Source of the DNA: Mitsuaria sp. GD03876
GTDB lineage: Bacteria; Pseudomonadota; Gammaproteobacteria; Burkholderiales; Burkholderiaceae_C
Assembly (NCBI RefSeq): GCF_029840635.1
Contig: NZ_JAOCCU010000006.1
Location: forward strand, 95,676-159,675
Direction of reading: 5' to 3'
DNA: 64,000 bases
Shown here: one piece after another, positions 25,624 to 33,174 of the stretch
How positions within the stretch are numbered: the first letter of the stretch is position 1
How the letters are laid out: the number at the start of each line of letters is the position of its first letter
Position numbers and translations under genes: made by a program
Notes under the pieces: model-generated
What the model was told of the DNA's origin: nothing
Databases searched by the model: none
The model's input: the letters and a program-made list of their open reading frames with translations, nothing else

Positions 25624-26304
25624 ATGAGGATTCTGCTGGTCGAGGACGATCGCAAGGCGGCGCGCCTGCTGGCGCGCGGCCTGCGGGAGGAGGGGTTCCT
25701 GGTCGACCAGGCCGGGACGATCGCCGAAGCGGACGAGGCGGCCTTCGTCACGACCCACGACCTGATCGTGCTGGACTGGATGCTGCCGGACGGCGACGGC
25801 ATCGCGCTGTGCCGCACCCTGCGCGAGCGCGGACAGCAGGTGCCGGTGCTGATGCTCACCGCGCGGGACGCGTTGTCGGACCGGGTGACCGGGCTCAACG
25901 CCGGGGCGGACGACTACCTGACCAAGCCGTTCGCGTTCGAGGAGCTGCTCGCGCGCATCCGCGCGCTGCTGCGGCGCTCGGAGATGACGCGGCCGCCGGT
26001 GCTGAAGGCCGATGACCTGGCGCTCGATCCGGCCTCGCAGCAGGTGACGCGCGGGGGCAAAGTGATCCCGCTGACGCCCAAGGAATTCGCGCTGCTGCAG
26101 GCGCTGATGCGCCAGCCCGGCGTGGCCGTCGCCCGGCAACGGCTGGTCGAGCAGATCTGGCAGGGCGATCCGCTGGCGATCGACAACCTGATCGATGCCC
26201 ACATCAGCAAGCTGCGCCGCAAGATCGATGCGGCCGGCAGCCGGCCGCTGATCGAGACGGTCCGCGGCCACGGCTTCAGGATCCGCGGGGACGACGATGC
26301 TTAG
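25624..26304 (+). CDS. OmpR-family response regulator of the efflux operon
   Basis: The 226-residue regulator has a receiver domain (LLVEDDRKAARLL, phospho-acceptor Asp51 in IVLDWMLPDG, conserved LTAR and TKPFAF) and a winged-helix DNA-binding domain (VIPLTPKEFALLQALMRQPG, ISKLRRKIDAAGSRPLIETV, RGHGFRI). It resembles CzcR/CopR-type metal regulators. A GGAGGAGGGG ribosome-binding site precedes it, 39 bp after the channel gene. The TTCAGG tandem at 19361 is a plausible target. Confidence 0.9.
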   Translation: MRILLVEDDRKAARLLARGLREEGFLVDQAGTIAEADEAAFVTTHDLIVLDWMLPDGDGIALCRTLRERGQQVPVLMLTARDALSDRVTGLNAGADDYLTKPFAFEELLARIRALLRRSEMTRPPVLKADDLALDPASQQVTRGGKVIPLTPKEFALLQALMRQPGVAVARQRLVEQIWQGDPLAIDNLIDAHISKLRRKIDAAGSRPLIETVRGHGFRIRGDDDA

Positions 26305-27703
26305 CTTCCGCCGCCGGCTGGCGCTGGTGCACGTCGTCGTCGTGACGGCGGTGCTGGCGGTCGCGGCCACGCTGACCTACCTGAGCCTGGTGGCCGCGCT
26401 GCGCGACCAGCTCGACGGCGCGCTGCTGGCGCTGGCGGAGCAGGAGGCCAGCATCCTCGCCGCCAATCCCGGCCTGCCGGTGGCGGTGCACGAGGCGGCG
26501 AGCGCCGGTGCCGCGCCGCCGTCGTACGCGCGGCTGGACCGGCTGGTGCAGGTCATCGGCGCCGATGGGCGGGTGCTCGCGCGCAGCGCCAACCTGGGCG
26601 CGGCGACGCTGCCGAGCGACGGCGTGCTGCTGGCGCGGCTGGCGCGCGGCGAGACGGTGTTCGAGAACCTGGACTTCGGCGACGAGCCGACGCGGCGCGT
26701 GTCGGTCCCGGTGCCCGGCGGCCGCGCGCTGACGGTGCAGGTGGCGGGCTCGCTCGACGACGTCGACCACGCGGTGGTGTCCGCGGGCTGGATGTTCCTG
26801 GTGATGGGCGTGGTGCTGGTGGTCGTGCTGACGGTGGCGGGGGCGGGGCTCACCGGCCGCGTCTTCGGCGCGGTGGACGATGTCGTGCGGCAGGCCAAGC
26901 GGATCGGCGACCGGACCTTGTCGGACCGGCTGCCGCATCCCGGACCCCGCGACGAGATCGGGCGGCTGATCGACACGCTCAACGACATGCTGGGGCGGCT
27001 GGAACACGCGTTCGAGGCCCAGCGGCGGTTCACCGCCGACGCGTCGCATGAGTTGAGATCGCCGCTGTCGCGGCTGCGCACGGAGTTGGAGATCACGCTG
27101 CGCCGGCCGCGGGAGCCGGAGGAATACGTCGATGCGCTGCGGTCCTGCCTGGACGAGGTGGGGCGGCTGACGACGATGGTGGAGGAACTGCTGACGCTGG
27201 CGCGCCTGGATGCCGGGCAAGAGTCCAAGCCTTCGATGCCCGTGGAGATCGCACCGATCCTCGAGGAGGTGGTGCGCCGCGCGAGTGCGGCGGCGCAGCG
27301 GCGACGCATCGACCTGCGCGTCGCGTTCGACGCGGCGCACGGGGCGACGGCCGACCTGTCGCGGGAGCTGCTGATGCTGGTGGCGACCAACCTGGTCGAC
27401 AACGCGCTCAAGTTCGGCGCGGCGGGCGGATCGGTGCTGGTGTCGCTGGACGTGGTCGATGGCGAGGCGGCCTGGTCCGTCGAGGACGACGGCCACGGCA
27501 TCCCTGAGGAGGAACGCGCGCGCCTGTTCGAGCGCTTCTATCGCGGCGCCGGCGCGCGCGCGGCGGACATCCAGGGAACGGGTCTCGGCCTCGCGCTGTG
27601 CGACGCCATCGTGCGCGCCGCGGGTGGACGCATCGAGGTTGGCGTGTCGCGATGGGGCGGTGGCAGGTTCACGGTGAGGCTACCGGTCAACGGCGAGCGG
27701 TGA
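26297..27703 (+). CDS. Heavy-metal-type sensor histidine kinase of the efflux operon
   Basis: This 468-residue kinase has TM1 near residues 9-32 (LALVHVVVVTAVLAVAATLT), a periplasmic sensing domain to about 165, and TM2 (GWMFLVMGVVLVVVLTVAGAG). A HAMP linker, a HisKA box (FTADASHELRSPLSRLRTEL) and a HATPase domain (NLVDNALKFG, DDGHGIPEEERARLFERFYR, GTGLGLALCDAIV) follow. It overlaps its regulator by 8 bp. The ligand is presumably the exported metal; no ligand motif is obvious in the sensor domain. Confidence 0.9.
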   Translation: MLSFRRRLALVHVVVVTAVLAVAATLTYLSLVAALRDQLDGALLALAEQEASILAANPGLPVAVHEAASAGAAPPSYARLDRLVQVIGADGRVLARSANLGAATLPSDGVLLARLARGETVFENLDFGDEPTRRVSVPVPGGRALTVQVAGSLDDVDHAVVSAGWMFLVMGVVLVVVLTVAGAGLTGRVFGAVDDVVRQAKRIGDRTLSDRLPHPGPRDEIGRLIDTLNDMLGRLEHAFEAQRRFTADASHELRSPLSRLRTELEITLRRPREPEEYVDALRSCLDEVGRLTTMVEELLTLARLDAGQESKPSMPVEIAPILEEVVRRASAAAQRRRIDLRVAFDAAHGATADLSRELLMLVATNLVDNALKFGAAGGSVLVSLDVVDGEAAWSVEDDGHGIPEEERARLFERFYRGAGARAADIQGTGLGLALCDAIVRAAGGRIEVGVSRWGGGRFTVRLPVNGER

Positions 27704-27725
27704 CAGCGACTGTGGCCACCGCGGC

Positions 27726-28031
27726 CTACTCGAATGCGCGAAGCAGTTCGGCGAGGTTTCGTGAGGAGTGAAGGACCCGCAGGACGTCCACGCGCTCAAG
27801 CTCCTCGTTGGCCAAGTAGAGGATCTGGTAGGCCCCGTGGACTCGCCGTCGAAGGCCGGAGACGGCATAGCGAGGCACCACCCTGAAGGACCTGCCCATG
27901 GTGGAGAGCTGCTCGATCTTTTCGCGTAGTTCCGCAGCGAAGCTCGCTGCGCGCCGGGGATTCGCTCGGTCGATGTACGCGGCGATCTCGCGCAGGTCAT
28001 TCAATGCCTCCGGTTGGAGGCGCACCTTCAT
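27726..28031 (-). CDS. parE: ParE-family toxin (module 2)
   Basis: The 101-residue toxin begins KVRLQPEALNDLREIAAYID and shares NPRRAASFAAEL, an LSTMGRSF segment, a RRRVHGAYQILYL core and a late VLHSS with the ParE at 18651. The rest is diverged, so the two may be insulated in specificity. It overlaps its antitoxin by 4 nt and converges on the sensor kinase gene 22 bp away. Confidence 0.88.
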   Translation of the reverse strand: MKVRLQPEALNDLREIAAYIDRANPRRAASFAAELREKIEQLSTMGRSFRVVPRYAVSGLRRRVHGAYQILYLANEELERVDVLRVLHSSRNLAELLRAFE

Positions 28032-28285
28032 TCGTCGCGAGGCCTCAAGGTCGGGAACTCGCTGTACAGCGTCTCGAAAGCCTCTTCAACGGAGATCCCC
28101 TTTCCCGCGCGTGCGTCAGCGATGCCTCGCTCGATCGACGCATCGAACTCCCGGAGCTGAGCATCCCGCCAGCCCTGCAATTCCTCGCTTTCGCGCAGCA
28201 CCTGCGTGCGCGACGTATACCTTCCGCTCTCGATCAGATTCAGCACGATGGCCTCCAGTTCAGGTCCCAGATCGGCGTGAATCAT
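28028..28285 (-). CDS. parD: ParD-family antitoxin (module 2)
   Basis: The 85-residue antitoxin is the same length as the copy at 18947 and nearly identical over its first 40 residues (MIHADLGPELEAIVLNLIES, then GRYTSRTQVLRESEELQGWR). The C-terminal toxin-binding half differs (acidic EEAFETLYSEFPTLRPRDE end). DNA-binding half conserved and toxin-binding half diverged is the pattern expected if both repress similar operators but hold different toxins. Confidence 0.88.
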   Translation of the reverse strand: MIHADLGPELEAIVLNLIESGRYTSRTQVLRESEELQGWRDAQLREFDASIERGIADARAGKGISVEEAFETLYSEFPTLRPRDE

Positions 28286-28371
28286 CTCGGTCTCTCCATC
28301 GCAAGGAAATCGCTTGGTAGGGGGTGATCGCATCCCCAACTAGGGGGGCACCTCTGGGCGAATTTGTTCGC
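28177..28371. repeat. Direct repeat copy 2 (ParD 5' end plus upstream DNA)
   Basis: This is the partner of 19096-19290, same orientation, gapless over 195 bp. Conservation reaches about 85 bp upstream of the ParD start, including GTAGGGGGTGA and TTGTTCGC. Confidence 0.85.
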
Positions 28372-28386
28372 GTGGGTCAGCGCGCC

Positions 28387-30801
28387 TCACAACCCCGCCA
28401 GGATCGTGCTCGCGCGCGCGTCGCCGAGGTCCGGCGGTTCCCAGTCGCGCAGCCATTGCGCGAACTGCTCGGCCGGCATCGGGCGCGACAGGAAATAACC
28501 CTGGCCCTGGTCGCAGCCCAAGGTCTGCAGCAGCGTCCACTGCTTCGTCGTCTCCAGCCCCTCCGCCACCACCGACAACCCCAGGTTGTGCGCCAGCTCG
28601 ATCGTCGAGCGCACGATCTTCGCGTCGTCGATGTCGCGCTCCATGTTCATCACGAAGCTGCGGTCGATCTTGAGCTCGTCCACCGACAGCTGCTTCAGAT
28701 ACGCCAGCGACGAGTACCCCGTCCCGAAGTCGTCGATCGACAGCTTGAAGCCCAGCGCATGCAGCTGCTCCAGCGTCTGCAGCGCGCGCTGCGGGTCGTC
28801 CATGATCGCGGACTCGGTGATCTCCAGGCACAGCGCCGGCGGCGGCACGCCCGCCACCAGGTCCGCCACCTTGATCGGCAGGTCCTGGTCCATCAGGTCT
28901 CGCGTCGACAGGTTCACGCTGATCGGCAGCGCCAGGCCATCCCGCTGCAATTCCATCCACGCCATGGCCGACGCATGCAGCACCCACGCGGTGATCTGCC
29001 GGATGAAGCCGGTCTGTTCCGCGAAGGGAATGAACGCCATCGGCGGCACCAGCCCGCGCTCCGGATGCTGCCAGCGCACGAGCGCCTCCGCGCCCGAGAT
29101 CCGCTGCCCGTGCAGGTCCACCTTCGGCTGCAGGAACAGCCGCAATTCCCCGGCGTCGATCGCGTGTCTCAACTCGCTCAGCAGCGACAGCGATTCCTGG
29201 CTCGCCGCGTCCATGCTCGGCGCGTAGACCTCGCACCCGCTCTGCCCACGCTTGGCCGCGTGCATCGCGAGCTCCGCCCGCGCCAGCAGCAGCATCGGAT
29301 CGCGCCCATGCTGCGGGAACAGCGCCACCCCCATCCCCGCCGACAGGTCCACCGTCTGGTCGTCGATGCTCAGCGCCCGCTCGAAATCACGCTGGATGCG
29401 CTTGCAGATCGCCTCGGCCCGCGTCGCCCCGGCGCCTTCGATCAGCAGCAGGAACTCGTCGCCGCCGACCCGCGCGATCAGCCGCACCTCGTCCTTCAGC
29501 AGGTGCTGCAGCCGGTCCGCCACCGCGCGCAGCAAGCGGTCGCCGAAAGCCCGGCCCAGCACGTCGTTGACATGCTTGAAGCGGTCCAGGTTCAGCATCA
29601 GCAGCGAGAAGCGCACGTCGCTGTCCGCCATCCGCCGCGCCAGCGCCTGGTGGAACTGCTCCCGGTTCGGGAGGTCCGTCAGCGGGTCCCAGAACGCGAG
29701 CCGGTTGACCTCCTCCTCGCGCGCGCGAATGCCCTGGCGCATCGCCTCGAAGGCCTCGGCCAGGTCGCCGATCTCGTCGCTCGACGGCCGCGTCACCGGC
29801 CGCGCGTAATCGCCTTGGCCGAGCCGGTGCGCCTCGCTCGCCAGCGCCTTCACCGGACCGCTGATGCGCCGCGCCGTCAGCACCGCGCCGACCGCGAACA
29901 GCAGCACGCCCGCCGCGCTCAAGCCCAGCAGCATCCACTGCAGCCGCCGGTACGGCGCCAGCGCCTCGTCCACCGAGCGCAGCAGCAGCATCGCCACCGA
30001 CTTGTCGATGTCACCCCCGTGCGCCAGCGGCTGCAGCCGGGCCTGGAACTGCTCGCCGTCGAGCTCCAGGTGGAAGGTCTGCACGCCGCGCTCCGCCGCG
30101 GACTGGGCCGGCAGCGCCTGCACCGCGCGCGCGGTCGCCGCCTCGTCCAGCACCGACGCCAGCACCTGCCATTGCCCCGACGTCGACTGCGCCAGCAGCA
30201 CGCCCTGGATGCGCACGATGCGCTTGAGCTCCGCGAGCTGGTCGCCCTTCATCTCGAAGCCGGTGAAGATCCAGCCGCCCAGCCCGGCCGCCCGCATCCG
30301 CGCCACCACCACCTGGTAGGCCTTGCCGTCGAGCAGCAGCAGCTGGCTCTGCGTGCGTCCCTGCTGCTGCCGCGTCACGCCGCGCAACAGCGGCGCGACC
30401 TTGGCGGCGATCTCGCCGGTGGCCGTCACCAGCTTGAAGGTGTCGTCCGCATACCCGATGAAGGAGGCGTCGCCCCGCGCGCTCAGGTTGGTGAAGACCT
30501 CCTGCATCATCGCCCGCAGCTCTTCGCCCTGGATGCCCTCGGCCACCAGCTGGCGCAGCCCGTAGTCCGACTGCAGCAGGTCGGCCACCAGGCCGCGCTG
30601 CTCGTTGTCCTCGTCGATCAGCTGGATCAGAATGCGCTCGCCGGCCTCGAGCTCCTCGGCCACCGAGGCCCGCGCGTTGCGGCTGATGCCCTGGTTGATC
30701 AGGGTCAGGTTCAGCAGCTGCACGACCAGCAGCAGGGCCAGGAACAGCGCGACGATGCGCCCCTCCAGCCGCCGCAGGTTGAGGAAGTCCGGCCAGCGCA
30801 T
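28387..30801 (-). CDS. Membrane GGDEF-EAL cyclic-di-GMP protein with Cache-like sensor and HAMP
   Basis: The 804-residue protein has TM1 at about residues 14-36 and a periplasmic sensing domain of about 240 residues (Cache-like, inferred). TM2 (LLGLSAAGVLLFAVGAVLTA), HAMP, a GGDEF domain with intact RVGGDEF, and an EAL domain follow. The EAL domain has intact catalytic words (GAEALVRW, ISVNLS, LCLEITESAIM, IDDFGTGYSSLAYL, LKIDRSF, VVAEGLE). Both synthesis and hydrolysis of c-di-GMP are therefore possible. No RxxD inhibitory site precedes GGDEF. It follows the cupredoxin gene by 7 bp, so the two are probably one unit. Confidence 0.92.
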   Translation of the reverse strand: MRWPDFLNLRRLEGRIVALFLALLLVVQLLNLTLINQGISRNARASVAEELEAGERILIQLIDEDNEQRGLVADLLQSDYGLRQLVAEGIQGEELRAMMQEVFTNLSARGDASFIGYADDTFKLVTATGEIAAKVAPLLRGVTRQQQGRTQSQLLLLDGKAYQVVVARMRAAGLGGWIFTGFEMKGDQLAELKRIVRIQGVLLAQSTSGQWQVLASVLDEAATARAVQALPAQSAAERGVQTFHLELDGEQFQARLQPLAHGGDIDKSVAMLLLRSVDEALAPYRRLQWMLLGLSAAGVLLFAVGAVLTARRISGPVKALASEAHRLGQGDYARPVTRPSSDEIGDLAEAFEAMRQGIRAREEEVNRLAFWDPLTDLPNREQFHQALARRMADSDVRFSLLMLNLDRFKHVNDVLGRAFGDRLLRAVADRLQHLLKDEVRLIARVGGDEFLLLIEGAGATRAEAICKRIQRDFERALSIDDQTVDLSAGMGVALFPQHGRDPMLLLARAELAMHAAKRGQSGCEVYAPSMDAASQESLSLLSELRHAIDAGELRLFLQPKVDLHGQRISGAEALVRWQHPERGLVPPMAFIPFAEQTGFIRQITAWVLHASAMAWMELQRDGLALPISVNLSTRDLMDQDLPIKVADLVAGVPPPALCLEITESAIMDDPQRALQTLEQLHALGFKLSIDDFGTGYSSLAYLKQLSVDELKIDRSFVMNMERDIDDAKIVRSTIELAHNLGLSVVAEGLETTKQWTLLQTLGCDQGQGYFLSRPMPAEQFAQWLRDWEPPDLGDARASTILAGL

Positions 30802-30808
30802 CGGCGCG

Positions 30809-31516
30809 TCAGTCCTTCAGTTCGACCTTGAGCACGCCCGGCGCGCCCGTGCCCACCGTCAGCGGCTGCACCGTTGGCGCCGCGTTGCCCAGCCGCGCGG
30901 CCCACAGGCGCAGGCGATGGCTGCCCGGAGGCAGGTCGAGCCGGACATCGCCCTTGGCGTCGGCGATGCCGAACAGCGGCGTGTCGACGACGACGATGTG
31001 CGCGCTCATCCGGTCGTGGATGTTGCAGCCGAGCTGCGCCACGCCGGCCTTGTCGAACACCACCGGCTCCGCCGGCGTGCCCGAGTACAGCTTGAGCTCG
31101 AACTTCTTCGTCGGCGAGAACGAGTAGACGTGGTGCCGGACGGTGTCGAAGTTGGGGAAGGTGACCGCGGTGCCGGTCTGGATCGCCAGCAGCTGGGGCT
31201 GGAACTGCCGGTCGCGCTGCGCCATGACGGCGGACTTGCCGACGGCGGGCGGCGCGGGCTGGCCCTTGAGCTCGACCGCGACCACCGCGTCGGGCACCGG
31301 TGCGCCGCTGGCGTCGACGACGTGGATGGTCCAGTCCGCCGCCCGGGCCGGCGCGGCCCCGAACAGCGCGCCGGCCGTCAGCGCGAGCGCGGACGCGGCG
31401 CGCCAGCTCGCGGCGGCGCGGGCACCGGTGGCGGGCACCGGCGGGTCGATCGAAGGGGGATGCGGGGGAAAGCCGGACCGGCCGGCAGCGGGAGCAATGA
31501 AGCGGTGGAGGCTCAT
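30809..31516 (-). CDS. Secreted cupredoxin-like protein (methylamine-utilisation/plastocyanin type)
   Basis: The 235-residue protein has an unusually long N-terminal region with a signal peptide ending GAAPARA|AD. Its beta-rich domain carries type-1 copper ligands in plastocyanin order: His in FPNFDTVRHHVYSFS, Cys in QLGCNIHD, His in the same motif and Met in HDRM. A carboxypeptidase-regulatory-like module (VDASGAPVPDAVVAVELKG; LPPGSHRLRLW) surrounds it. Proteins of this family are often annotated as methylamine utilisation proteins, but no methylamine genes are here. Direct linkage with the GGDEF-EAL gene suggests it feeds a copper or redox signal to the sensor domain; that is inference. Confidence 0.82.
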   Translation of the reverse strand: MSLHRFIAPAAGRSGFPPHPPSIDPPVPATGARAAASWRAASALALTAGALFGAAPARAADWTIHVVDASGAPVPDAVVAVELKGQPAPPAVGKSAVMAQRDRQFQPQLLAIQTGTAVTFPNFDTVRHHVYSFSPTKKFELKLYSGTPAEPVVFDKAGVAQLGCNIHDRMSAHIVVVDTPLFGIADAKGDVRLDLPPGSHRLRLWAARLGNAAPTVQPLTVGTGAPGVLKVELKD

Positions 31517-31543
31517 CGGCGGCGCCAGGTGGACGACATGGCG

Positions 31544-32611
31544 TCAACCATAGCGGGTTTTGCGGGCCGGTGGTCGCAGGGCTTGCTCCAACATCAGGGC
31601 CAGCCGGCCCAGCGCTTCCCACGGATCGGTGGGCCATTCCGGGTGGCGCAAGCCCTTGACGATGCCGTCGCAGACCTGCGCCGCCACCACCAGGCGCGTC
31701 AGCGCCGCGCCCTGCAGCTGCGGCACGATGCGCTCGAACAGCCGTTCCTTCGGCCCCCAGATGCGGGATTCGCGCAGCGCCATCGGCAGCGGCTTGCCCG
31801 CCGCCACCGCGTCATGGACCCGCTTGAGGCCGCGGATGTCCTCGGCCATCGTCCAGTGCACCAGCACCGCGGCCTCGCCCTCGGCCTTCAGGCCCTCGAG
31901 CATCCGCAGCACCCGGCCGACCTTGCCGCCCAGCAGCGCCTCGCTCAGCTTGAAGACGTCGAAACGCGCCACGTCCAGCACCGCCGCCTCGATCTGGTGC
32001 AGGCCCAGTTCGCCCGGCGGGTGCAGCAACGCGAGCTTCTGCAGCTCCTGGTGGGCGGCGAGCAGGTTGCCCTCGACCCGGTCGGCGAAGAACTCCAGCG
32101 CCTGCTGGCCCTCCGGCCCGGCCGCGACCGACTGCCCCTGCTGCTGCAGCCGCCGCGCGATCCAGGCCGGCAGCTCGCGCCGCTCGACCGGGTCGACCTT
32201 GACCGAGACGCCGGCCGCGTCCAGCGCGGTGAACCAGGCGCTGCCCAGCTGCGTCTTGTCCAGCCGCGGCAGCGTCACCAGCGTCAGCACGTCCGGCGGC
32301 AGGCCGTCGACGTAGCGCTGCAGCGCCTCCGAGCCATCCTTCCCCGGCTTGCCGCCAGGGATGCGGATCTCGATCAGCTGCTTGTCCGCGAACAGGCTCA
32401 TCGCCTGCGACGCGGCGATCACCGGCGCCCAGTCGAAGTAGGCGCCGCTGACGATGAAGACCTGGCGCTCGCTGTAGCCCTGCTTGCGGGCCTCGGCGCG
32501 CAGCGCGTCGGCCGCCTCCTGCGCGAGCAGCGGCTCGTCGCCGTGCACGACGTAGACCGGCTTCAGGCCCTTGGACAGGTGAGCGGCCAGGGCCTCGGCT
32601 TTGATCTGCAT
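31544..32611 (-). CDS. holA: DNA polymerase III delta subunit HolA
   Basis: HolA opens the sliding clamp within the clamp-loader complex. The 355-residue product begins MQIKAEALAAHLSKGLKPVY with the expected VVHGDEPLL segment, then EIRIPGGKPGKDGSEAL, LLTLPRLDKTQ-like and EGNLLAAHQELQKLALLHP motifs, which are standard for delta subunits. It lies downstream of leuS-lptE, the common Burkholderiales order; proA, which often follows, is at 57473 instead. Confidence 0.94.
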   Translation of the reverse strand: MQIKAEALAAHLSKGLKPVYVVHGDEPLLAQEAADALRAEARKQGYSERQVFIVSGAYFDWAPVIAASQAMSLFADKQLIEIRIPGGKPGKDGSEALQRYVDGLPPDVLTLVTLPRLDKTQLGSAWFTALDAAGVSVKVDPVERRELPAWIARRLQQQGQSVAAGPEGQQALEFFADRVEGNLLAAHQELQKLALLHPPGELGLHQIEAAVLDVARFDVFKLSEALLGGKVGRVLRMLEGLKAEGEAAVLVHWTMAEDIRGLKRVHDAVAAGKPLPMALRESRIWGPKERLFERIVPQLQGAALTRLVVAAQVCDGIVKGLRHPEWPTDPWEALGRLALMLEQALRPPARKTRYG

Positions 32612-32660
32612 CGTCGGGGGTGATCGGGCGGATGGGACAGGTGGGACGAAGGCGCGCGCC

Positions 32661-33170
32661 TCAGGACGGCAGGTGCACCGCCGCCAGGCGGCGCAGCAGC
32701 AGGCCGACGGCCTCCACCTGCATCGCCTTCTGCAGCGAGGCCTCTTCCTGTTCCTTGGCCAGCGCCGCGCTTTCGCTGTAGTTCATGTCGCGGGTCAGCC
32801 GCAGCTCGGTGCGCGGCAGCAGGATGTCCCCGCCCGCCGTACGCAGCGAATAGTCCAGCGACAGCCGCAGCTGCCATTCCGTGATCTGCCCGGCCGCGGT
32901 CGTCGCCACCGAGGTCCGGTCGCGCACCTCGCGCTCGATCTCGATGATCACGTCGGCGCGGTTCGGGTCCTCGACCAGGCGCACCGTGCTGCGCTGCACC
33001 TGGCGGCGCAGCTCCTGCGCCAGCGGCGAATGCGGGATGAAGCCGGTCAGCGCCAGCGTCTTGAAGTGGTAGACCGGCTCCTTGCGCAGCTCGAAGCCGC
33101 AGCCCGACAGCAGGGCCGTGGCACCGAGCGCGCCGAGCGCTCCGAGGGACAGCAGGTCGCGGCGCTTCAT
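32661..33170 (-). CDS. lptE: LPS-assembly lipoprotein LptE
   Basis: LptE plugs the LptD barrel in the outer membrane. The 169-residue product has a short RR-containing leader, lipobox LSGC (Cys24) and the typical start of the mature protein, GFELRKEPVYHFKTLALTGF. Length and position between leuS and holA are as expected. The start lies 4 bp after the leuS stop, so translation is probably coupled. Confidence 0.93.
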   Translation of the reverse strand: MKRRDLLSLGALGALGATALLSGCGFELRKEPVYHFKTLALTGFIPHSPLAQELRRQVQRSTVRLVEDPNRADVIIEIEREVRDRTSVATTAAGQITEWQLRLSLDYSLRTAGGDILLPRTELRLTRDMNYSESAALAKEQEEASLQKAMQVEAVGLLLRRLAAVHLPS

Positions 33171-33174
33171 GGCG

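Noticed and set aside
18651..28371. Composite transposon bounded by the two parDE copies
   Set aside because: No transposase, terminal inverted repeats or target duplications are visible; the shared repeat is explained by paralogous toxin-antitoxin modules.
30809..31516. Methylamine utilisation function for the cupredoxin
   Set aside because: The name is inherited from family annotation; no methylamine dehydrogenase or maturation gene is present.
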